A DNA stretch of 12,235 nucleotides from positions 1 to 12,235 of the forward strand of contig JAHEIA010000033.1 in the NCBI GenBank assembly GCA_024639625.1, written 5' to 3'. The position numbers were made by a program, and so were the translations under genes. The first letter of the stretch is position 1, and each line of letters begins with the position of its first letter. A model generated the notes under the pieces. That model did not search any database. It worked only from the letters and a program-made list of their open reading frames with translations, and was not told where the DNA came from. Below are positions 6,305 to 12,235 of this stretch, piece after piece. The stretch is from Chromatiales bacterium (GTDB taxonomy: Bacteria; Pseudomonadota; Gammaproteobacteria; Chromatiales; Chromatiaceae).

Positions 6305-9300
6305 GTGTCTTCTACTTCCAGGTACGAGTATGCGGAGCTGTACTGCCGTTCCAATTTCAGCTTTCTCTGCGGGGCCTCCCACCCTGAAGAGCTAGTAGGA
6401 CGGGCCAGCGAGCTGGGGTATCGGGCGCTTGCCCTGACCGACGAATGCTCTATGGCGGGTGTAGTGCGGGCACACATGGAAGCCAAGGCCTGCGGTTTGC
6501 ACCTGATCATCGGTAGTGAGGTCGCTCTTCTGGATGGCCCCCGTATGGTATTGCTGGCTGAGAGTCGCCAGGGGTACGAGGATCTTTGTACGCTGATTAC
6601 CTGCGGCAGGCGGAGAGCCGATAAGGGTCGTTATCGCCTGTGCCGTGAGGATCTGGCGGAAGGGCTGGCGGGTTGTCTGGTGCTCTGGCTCCCGGAACAG
6701 GATGCAGGGGTGCAAGAGGCCGCTTGGCTGGCGCGATGCTTTCCTGGCCGATCGTGGATCGGGGTCGTTCTGCAGCGGGCTGGGGGAGACCGCGAACGGT
6801 TGCGCCGCTTACGGCGGTTAAGTCAGTGCTCGGGGGTGCCGCTGGTGGCGCTAGGTGGGGTGCGGATGCATATCCCACAACGCAAGCCGTTGCTGGATAC
6901 CCTTACCGGTATTCGACTCGGGACGCCGGTCAGCGAGTTGGGGTTTGCCTCGCGGCCGAATGCGGAGTGCCATCTGCGCCGTCTTGAACGTTTGGCCCGC
7001 TTCTACCCGGAGGAGCTTAGGGCAGAGACCCTGCGTGTGGCGGAGCGTTGCCGCTTCAGTCTGGACGAGCTGTGCTACCGCTACCCTTCGGAGCTGGTGC
7101 CCGCGGATCGCACTCCCGGCGAGCAGCTGCGCTGGTTGACCGAACAGGGGCTGCGGCACCGATGGCCGGGAGGGGAACCGATCAAGGTCCGCCGGCAGGT
7201 GGAGCATGAGCTTGGGCTCATCGCAGAGATGGGGTACGAGCCGTACTTTCTTACCGTGCACGATATCGTATGCTTCGCCCGCTCGCGCCATATCTTGTGC
7301 CAGGGGCGGGGCTCCGCTGCCAACTCGGCGGTGTGCTATGCCCTGGGGATTACCGAGGTGGATCCGGGGCGTATGGAGCTGCTGTTCGAACGCTTCATCT
7401 CCAAGGAGCGTAACGAGCCCCCGGACATCGATGTGGATTTCGAGCACCAGCGCCGCGAAGAGGTGATCCAGTATATCTATCGGAAGTATGGGCGCGAGCG
7501 TGCCGCGCTGGCGGCGACCGTGATCCGCTATCGCCCGAAGAGCGCGGTGCGAGATATTGGCAAGGCGTTGGGTCTGCAGCTAGACCAAGTGGACCGGCTG
7601 GCGAAGAGCATTACCTGGTGGGATGGTCAGCAGATTGCGCCCGAGCGTCTGCGCGAAGCGGGTTTCGACCCGGACAATCCTCTTGTCCGGCAGGTGATGC
7701 GATTGACCCACCAGATACTGGGGTTTCCCCGCCACCTGTCGCAGCATGTGGGCGGCTTCGTGATTTCCGAGCAACCACTCTCCCGTCTGGTGCCGATCGA
7801 GAATGCGGCCATGCCCGAGCGCAGCATAATCCAATGGGACAAGGACGACCTCGATGCCCTGGGTCTACTCAAGATCGACTGTCTGGCTCTCGGGATGCTC
7901 TCGGCAATCCACCAGGCCTTCGATCTGCTCAATGACTTCTATCGTCATGTATCCCCGACAAGAGGGATGTCCGGGCAGGGGCTGGAACCCCTAGGCATGC
8001 ACAATATTCCAGCGGAAGATCCTGCCGTGTATCGGATGATCCAGCGGGCAGATACCGTGGGAGTGTTTCAGATCGAGTCGCGTGCGCAGATGGCCATGCT
8101 GCCACGGCTGCGCCCCGAAAGTTTTTACGATCTGGTGATCGAGGTGGCCATTGTTCGGCCGGGGCCCATCCAGGGAGATATGGTGCATCCCTATTTGCGC
8201 CGTCGGCAGGGCTTGGAACCGGTCAGTTACCCATCAGAGACTGTACGGGAAGTGCTCGGGCGCACCCTCGGGGTGCCTATCTTCCAGGAACAGGTGATCA
8301 AGGTGGCTATGGTGGCGGCAGGCTTTACTCCGGGCGAAGCGGACCAGTTGCGCCGCTCCATCGCTGCCTGGCGTCGTCATGGCACATTGGAGAAGTTTGA
8401 GCGGCGGTTGGTCGAGGGCATGCTGCAGCGAGGCTACGAAGAAGGGTTCGCGCGCCGGATCTACCAGCAGATTCTCGGCTTCGGCGAATATGGTTTTCCG
8501 GAGTCGCACGCCGCCAGCTTCGCTCTGTTGGTCTATGTCTCCGCCTGGCTCAAGTGCCATCATCCCGCAGCCTTCTTCGCCGCCCTGCTTAATAGTCAGC
8601 CCATGGGTTTTTATGCCCCGGCGCAATTGGTGCAGGCGGCTCGCAGGCAAGGGGTGGAGGTGCGCCCGGTGGACGTGCGCCAGAGCGGCTGGGGCTGCAC
8701 GCTGGAACCCAGCGCCGAAAGCAGGCCGGCACTGCGGCTTGGTCTGGGTATGGTCAAGGGGCTGTCCCGCAAGGGTGGCGAGCGCTTGTTGGCGGCCCGT
8801 GCCGTGGCGTCGCTCACATCGGTGGGAGACCTCCATCAGCGCGCCGGACTTACGCGCAAAGATCTTCAGGCTCTCGCTCGAGCCGATGCCCTGAGGTCAA
8901 TGAGCGGCAACCGCTACCAGGCGGGATGGCAGACGCTGGGCGTTGAGGAAGCGTTGCCTCTGTTCCCCGCGGCACAGCCGCAAGCCGTCGAGGCGGTCCC
9001 TATGCTGCCGCGCCCCAGCGAGGGGCAGGAGATCGTTGCGGACTACGCGAATCTCGGCCTCAGCTTGCGACGCCATCCCTTGGCGCTGCTGCGCACGCAC
9101 CTGCGGAAGCGGCGGCTGCTCTGCGCCGCTGAAGTGCGCCGGCTGGCGCACGGTAGTCGGGTTCGCAGTGCGGGACTGGTGATCAACCGTCAGCGCCCGG
9201 CCTCGGCCAACAGCGTCACCTTCATTACCCTGGAGGACGAGACGGAGCAGATCAACCTCATCGTGTGGCGGCACCTCGCGGAGCGGCAGCGCCGGGTAAT

Positions 9301-9436
9301 GCTCGGCGCGCGCCTGCTCGGAGTGACGGGCGAAGTACAGCGCGAAGGAGAGGTGGTGCATGTGATCGCTCACCGCCTGCGGGATTACTCTCATCTCCTG
9401 GGCAGCCTTGTTACCGTGTCACGGGATTTTCACTAG
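6305..9436 (+). CDS. dnaE2: Error-prone DNA polymerase DnaE2 (ImuC)
   Basis: This 1043-residue protein has normal length for DnaE2, a C-family DNA polymerase used for translesion synthesis and damage-induced mutagenesis. The N-terminal PHP domain carries the DnaE2 signature SNFSFLCGASHPEEL (16-30) and LTDECSMAGVVRAH (44-57). It lacks the HxH metal motif of active PHP proofreading domains, as usual for DnaE2. The polymerase core has PDIDVDF with Asp376 and Asp378, and a third acidic residue at Asp525 (LLKIDCLALG). A helix-hairpin-helix region lies near 835-880 and an OB-fold at about 945-1030; the chain ends in the family-typical SRDFH. The start is GTG at 6305, because an in-frame TAG at 6293 lies inside the operator and no other start codon intervenes. 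The ribosome-binding site is weak (AGGG). Expression should be LexA-controlled. The usual partners imuA/imuB are not adjacent; a lexA-imuA-imuB set may lie elsewhere. Confidence 0.96.
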   Translation: MSSTSRYEYAELYCRSNFSFLCGASHPEELVGRASELGYRALALTDECSMAGVVRAHMEAKACGLHLIIGSEVALLDGPRMVLLAESRQGYEDLCTLITCGRRRADKGRYRLCREDLAEGLAGCLVLWLPEQDAGVQEAAWLARCFPGRSWIGVVLQRAGGDRERLRRLRRLSQCSGVPLVALGGVRMHIPQRKPLLDTLTGIRLGTPVSELGFASRPNAECHLRRLERLARFYPEELRAETLRVAERCRFSLDELCYRYPSELVPADRTPGEQLRWLTEQGLRHRWPGGEPIKVRRQVEHELGLIAEMGYEPYFLTVHDIVCFARSRHILCQGRGSAANSAVCYALGITEVDPGRMELLFERFISKERNEPPDIDVDFEHQRREEVIQYIYRKYGRERAALAATVIRYRPKSAVRDIGKALGLQLDQVDRLAKSITWWDGQQIAPERLREAGFDPDNPLVRQVMRLTHQILGFPRHLSQHVGGFVISEQPLSRLVPIENAAMPERSIIQWDKDDLDALGLLKIDCLALGMLSAIHQAFDLLNDFYRHVSPTRGMSGQGLEPLGMHNIPAEDPAVYRMIQRADTVGVFQIESRAQMAMLPRLRPESFYDLVIEVAIVRPGPIQGDMVHPYLRRRQGLEPVSYPSETVREVLGRTLGVPIFQEQVIKVAMVAAGFTPGEADQLRRSIAAWRRHGTLEKFERRLVEGMLQRGYEEGFARRIYQQILGFGEYGFPESHAASFALLVYVSAWLKCHHPAAFFAALLNSQPMGFYAPAQLVQAARRQGVEVRPVDVRQSGWGCTLEPSAESRPALRLGLGMVKGLSRKGGERLLAARAVASLTSVGDLHQRAGLTRKDLQALARADALRSMSGNRYQAGWQTLGVEEALPLFPAAQPQAVEAVPMLPRPSEGQEIVADYANLGLSLRRHPLALLRTHLRKRRLLCAAEVRRLAHGSRVRSAGLVINRQRPASANSVTFITLEDETEQINLIVWRHLAERQRRVMLGARLLGVTGEVQREGEVVHVIAHRLRDYSHLLGSLVTVSRDFH

Positions 9437-9456
9437 GCCCGCGTATCCAGGCCCCC

Positions 9457-10014
9457 TCAAAACGGGATCCATGACTTCTCTCGCGTGACATGCATGTAGC
9501 CGATGTTGGCGCCTTGGCGCCAACCTACGCCAAACCGGATCGGGGCCAGCACCACGTCGCCGCTTTGCACATAGTTGACCCCGACCCCAGCCACGAAATA
9601 CAAGCTTCCGTCGATCCCCGGAAAGCGCTGAAATATGTCCGAGACATTGCGCAGCTTGTAGACCAGGATAAAGACCTTCGAGGCGTTTGCTCCGACGTCG
9701 AGCCCTACCGAGGGGCCCTGCCAGTGAAGATTCCGCCGGGCGCCGCTCTTCATTTGCAGAAGACCGCGCCCATAGCGCACACCGATTGCCAGCGCGCCTC
9801 CGGCCTCCTCGCCGGTGATATAGCCGTTTGGGCGCCCCTTCTCCTTGAACACCTTCTCGATGACATCCCCCAGTCCGGCAGCGCCTTCGCCGAAAAACTC
9901 TTCCGCCGCGGCCAGCACCGAATCCTGATCATAGGTGTCGCTCTCCGCGGCCCAGGCGATTGGGCCGCTCGCGCACATCACGAGTGAGAGAGCACAAACC
10001 ATTACTTTATTCAT
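9457..10014 (-). CDS. Exported DUF1134 (EipA-family) protein
   Basis: This 185-residue protein has a cleavable signal peptide (about 1-22, hydrophobic core VMVCALSLVMC, probable cleavage after AWA/A) and so is likely periplasmic. The mature part carries the DUF1134 features: GYITGEEAGGALAIGVRYG (about 64-82), WQGPSVGLDVGANASKVFILVY, the glycine-rich SLYFVAGVGVNY, and a short WIPF end. In Brucella the DUF1134 protein EipA is needed for envelope integrity; a similar role here is inference. No lipobox fits: the residue before Cys13 is Met. The ATG at 10014 has a good GGAAGGG ribosome-binding site. The gene converges on dnaE2 with only 20 bases between stop codons and no hairpin terminator there. 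Confidence 0.88.
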   Translation of the reverse strand: MNKVMVCALSLVMCASGPIAWAAESDTYDQDSVLAAAEEFFGEGAAGLGDVIEKVFKEKGRPNGYITGEEAGGALAIGVRYGRGLLQMKSGARRNLHWQGPSVGLDVGANASKVFILVYKLRNVSDIFQRFPGIDGSLYFVAGVGVNYVQSGDVVLAPIRFGVGWRQGANIGYMHVTREKSWIPF

Positions 10015-10342
10015 TTGCCCTTCCCGGGTGTGGTTGGTTGCCGAGACCTCGTCCGTTCGGCGTGCGGGTTGTAGCAGGATACGGCTCTACCGGCTATGGG
10101 AGAGGCGATCGCGGCAGAAAGTTCCCCAAAGGGTTGTAGTTCGCTACATCAGGGTCGCGCAGCTTGACGCGGTCGGAAACTCGCGGTGCGTCGTTTAATC
10201 AGGCGTCCCATCGGGCGCCTGCCGTGTGGGCAGGTCGATAGCCGCCTGGTATGGGAGCAGGATTCTATCGCAGTTTCTCCCCCCAGCGCTCGGGTTTGTC
10301 TTATGATGCATCTTATTCGAAGCAATCGCCGGATGTCGCAGC
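10015..10342. other. Divergent non-coding region between the DUF1134 gene and the kor genes
   Basis: These 328 bases should hold promoters for both directions. I find no credible gene, although short open frames exist. Visible structure: a TGTAG-TTCG-CTACA hairpin at 10135-10148, two overlapping hairpins at 10201-10234 (listed separately), and a TATGAT -10-like hexamer at 10302-10307 without a fitting -35. A 9-base direct repeat GGGTTGTAG occurs at 10066-10074 and 10131-10139, which may be chance. Confidence 0.5.
10201..10234 (+). promoter_or_regulatory. Two overlapping, mutually exclusive hairpins, possible kor leader element
   Basis: Hairpin 1 pairs AGGCG (10201-10205) with CGCCT (10216-10220) and CCC with GGG inside it, leaving one bulged T and the loop ATC. 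Hairpin 2 pairs CCTGCC (10218-10223) with GGCAGG (10229-10234) around the loop GTGTG. They share bases 10218-10220, so only one can form fully at a time. This is the geometry of attenuators or riboswitch-like leaders. They lie about 110 bases before the KorA start. It is unknown whether the region is transcribed, and GC-rich DNA makes such stems by chance. Confidence 0.3.
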
Positions 10343-12073
10343 ATGGGATCTGAATTAGCAGCAAGCCACTCCGCGGGTCTGTCCATCGCCATTACCGGCT
10401 CCGGCGGCAGCGGCGCGGTCACCACCGGGCTGATTTTACTCGAAGCGGTGGCCCAGGCCGGTTACTACGGCTTGTTGAGTCGCTCTGCCGGCCCGCAGAT
10501 CCGCGGTGGCGAGTCCGCAGCCATGCTGCGATTCTCACCGCAGCCGGTGGACTGTCCCGACGACCGCTTCGACTTCGTGTTGGGGCTAGATTGGCGAAAC
10601 GTGGAGCGCTTTGCGGACGAACTGCCGCTCGACGGTGCGAGTGTGATCCTCTCCGATCCCAAGTCCGGCGAGGTCCCGGATGTGCTGCTGGCTAGCGGCG
10701 CTAGCGTACACCAGGCCCCATTTGCGGAACTGGCTTCCGCAGTGCAAGGCGGGCGGCTCAACATGGCCGCCTTGGGCACTCTGGGTGCGCTGATTTCCCT
10801 GCCCGTCGAGGCACTGGAGTCGGGAGTCCGTAGGACCCTGGGCGACAAAGGTAAAGCGGTCGTCGGTGCGGCGCTAGCCTGCATCAGGAGCGCTTACAAG
10901 ACCGCCTCCACCGCGACCCCGGTTGCCCTGTTGGTTTCCGGCACCGGTCGCCCGCGCTGGAATATCAGCGGTAACGAGGCCGCCGGGCTCGGCGCGCTAC
11001 GTGGCGGCGTACGCTTTGTGGCCGCCTATCCGATTACCCCGGCCACCGAGGTACTGGAATGGCTGGCGCCGCGTCTGGAACGCTTGGGCGGATCTCTGTT
11101 GCAGGCGGAAGACGAACTCGCCTCGATCAACATGATTATCGGGTCGTCGTTCGGCGGCGTGCCCTCGCTTACGGCAACCTCAGGGCCGGGTCTCAGCCTG
11201 ATGGTGGAGGGCCTAGGGTTGGCGGTAGCCAGCGAGACGCCGGTCGTCGTGGTCAACGTGATGCGCGGCGGGCCCTCGACCGGTATTCCCACCAAGTCCG
11301 AGCAGTCGGACCTGAATATCGCCCTCTACGGGTTGCACGGGGACGCCCCACATCTGGTTCTGGCCGCCCTGTCCATACGCGATTGCGCCTTCACCACGCA
11401 ATGGGCTGTCGCGCTCGCCGAGCGGTTGCAGACCGCAGCCATCGTTCTGTCCGACCAATCTTTGGGCCAGTCGCGCGCGATTACCGATCCGCCCGCTGAA
11501 TCGGCGATGGCGCAGCGCCGGGTTGCGTGTCCGGTCCAGGGTGAGGAATACCTCCGCTATCAGTTAACCGATGACAATGTGTCCGTCATCAGCACACCGG
11601 GTATTCTGGGGGGTATGTACACGGCGGACGGGCTTGAACACAACGAGAGGGGGACGCCCTCGAGCATGGCCGGCGATCACCGGATACAGTTGGAGAAGCG
11701 ACTGCGCAAGCTCGAGTCGTTCGATTTTGGAGATGCCTGGGCTGAAATCGGCGGTCGGGGTGAGTTGGGGATCGTTACCTGGGGATCCGCTGCGGGTGCG
11801 GTTTTCGAGGCGGCCGCCCGGTTGGAGGCTGCTGGGACGGGAGTGCGGGTGATTGCGCTGCGCCTGATTGCGCCGCTGCAGCGCGCCCGTCTGCAGCAGG
11901 CCCTCGAAGGAGTGGATCAGGTGTGGGTCGTGGAGCAGAATCAATCGGCACAGCTCTTCCGTTATCTCAACGCGGAGAGGGTCCTGCCTGCCGCCGCGCG
12001 CGCCTTTGCTCGTCCGGGCCCGCTTCCACTGCGCCCCGGAGAGATCCTAGATACGATTGCAAGCGAGGATTGA
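10343..12073 (+). CDS. 2-oxoacid:ferredoxin oxidoreductase, fused gamma-alpha subunit (KorA type)
   Basis: This 576-residue subunit works with the following beta subunit to decarboxylate a 2-oxoacid to its acyl-CoA, reducing ferredoxin (or run in reverse to fix CO2). Residues about 12-185 are the gamma domain, with the glycine-rich GSGGSGAVTTG (19-29) and SRSAGPQIRGGE (46-57). From about 200 comes the alpha (pyrimidine-binding) domain: AYPITPATE (Tyr229), QAEDELASI (Glu256), TATSGPGLSLM, and the family signature RGGPSTGIPTKSEQSD. The C-terminal part has GLEHNERGTPSS and a transketolase-C-like fold (about 470-570). Overall the pattern is closest to KorA/OorA-type 2-oxoglutarate enzymes, but the substrate cannot be proven from this sequence; pyruvate or branched-chain oxoacids remain possible. 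The ATG at 10343 has a weak ribosome-binding site. The stop is one base before the beta subunit ATG. Confidence 0.93.
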   Translation: MGSELAASHSAGLSIAITGSGGSGAVTTGLILLEAVAQAGYYGLLSRSAGPQIRGGESAAMLRFSPQPVDCPDDRFDFVLGLDWRNVERFADELPLDGASVILSDPKSGEVPDVLLASGASVHQAPFAELASAVQGGRLNMAALGTLGALISLPVEALESGVRRTLGDKGKAVVGAALACIRSAYKTASTATPVALLVSGTGRPRWNISGNEAAGLGALRGGVRFVAAYPITPATEVLEWLAPRLERLGGSLLQAEDELASINMIIGSSFGGVPSLTATSGPGLSLMVEGLGLAVASETPVVVVNVMRGGPSTGIPTKSEQSDLNIALYGLHGDAPHLVLAALSIRDCAFTTQWAVALAERLQTAAIVLSDQSLGQSRAITDPPAESAMAQRRVACPVQGEEYLRYQLTDDNVSVISTPGILGGMYTADGLEHNERGTPSSMAGDHRIQLEKRLRKLESFDFGDAWAEIGGRGELGIVTWGSAAGAVFEAAARLEAAGTGVRVIALRLIAPLQRARLQQALEGVDQVWVVEQNQSAQLFRYLNAERVLPAAARAFARPGPLPLRPGEILDTIASED

Positions 12074-12074
12074 A

Positions 12075-12235
12075 ATGGACACTGCGGCTGTGACCCCCTC
12101 TCTGAAGGCGAAAGATTACAAGTCCGATATCAAGCCCGTCTGGTGCCCTGGATGCGGGCATTTTGCGGTGTTGTCGGCGATCACCAAGGGACTGGCCCAT
12201 CTCCATCTGCCCAAGGAGGAGGTCGCCATGATTTC
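12075..12235 (+). CDS. 2-oxoacid:ferredoxin oxidoreductase beta subunit (KorB type), 5' part
   Basis: Only the first 53 codons are in the window. They show KPVWCPGCGHFAVLSAI (20-36), the conserved N-terminus of thiamine-diphosphate-binding beta subunits. Cys24 and Cys27 would be the first two ligands of the [4Fe-4S] cluster in this family. The ATG lies one base after the KorA stop, with a GAGG ribosome-binding sequence inside the end of KorA, so the two are co-translated. It is truncated by the window edge, not by mutation. Confidence 0.93.
   Translation, partial: MDTAAVTPSLKAKDYKSDIKPVWCPGCGHFAVLSAITKGLAHLHLPKEEVAMI

Noticed and set aside
6655..6870. Missing HxH motif in the DnaE2 PHP domain and other departures as signs of decay
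   Set aside because: The lack of PHP metal ligands is normal for DnaE2. The frame is intact over 1043 codons, with all three polymerase aspartates and the family-typical C-terminus.
9437..9456. Bidirectional terminator between dnaE2 and the DUF1134 gene
   Set aside because: The 20-base gap has no inverted repeat or T-run.

Overview
The window looks like ordinary chromosomal DNA from a high-GC gammaproteobacterium, plausibly a free-living or chemolithotrophic lineage. This is inferred from protein families alone: a CbrA-type transporter/histidine kinase fusion, an SOS-regulated DnaE2, a DUF1134 protein and a ferredoxin-type 2-oxoacid oxidoreductase. I see no insertion sequence, phage gene, CRISPR array, tRNA or rRNA.

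Layout, left to right. (1) Positions 1-2954, minus strand: a two-gene unit with a 66-residue two-helix membrane protein whose end overlaps by 11 bases the start of a large sodium/solute symporter-histidine kinase fusion. The fusion runs off the left edge inside its ATPase domain. The pair resembles the cbrX-cbrA arrangement of Pseudomonas, a nutrient-sensing system. A cluster of three alternating GGTAAC/GTTACC half-sites lies just upstream of its first start codon. (2) Positions 3112-5230, plus strand: a four-helix small membrane protein (DUF6394-like) followed after 10 bases by a potassium-channel-like protein with one pore and two RCK/TrkA-N domains. The tight spacing suggests a two-component ion-channel operon. 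(3) Positions 5459-6013: a hemerythrin-domain protein with its own upstream region. (4) Positions 6271-9436: a perfect LexA-like palindrome directly in front of dnaE2 (imuC), the error-prone replicative-type polymerase of the SOS response. The usual partners imuA and imuB are not next to it. (5) Positions 9457-10014, minus strand: an exported DUF1134 (EipA-family) protein, convergent with dnaE2. (6) Positions 10015-10342: a divergent non-coding region with two overlapping, mutually exclusive hairpins. (7) Positions 10343-12235, plus strand: a KorA-type gamma-alpha fusion subunit and the start of its beta subunit, which together make a thiamine-diphosphate, ferredoxin-linked 2-oxoacid oxidoreductase.

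The units are functionally separate: nutrient sensing, ion transport, oxygen/iron/nitric-oxide handling, DNA damage tolerance, envelope function and central carbon metabolism. I do not see a clear new multi-gene system. The most useful leads are the GGTAAC operator-like cluster, the small-protein/channel pair, the overlapping small membrane protein before the transporter-kinase, the stand-alone SOS-boxed dnaE2, and the alternative hairpins in the possible kor leader.
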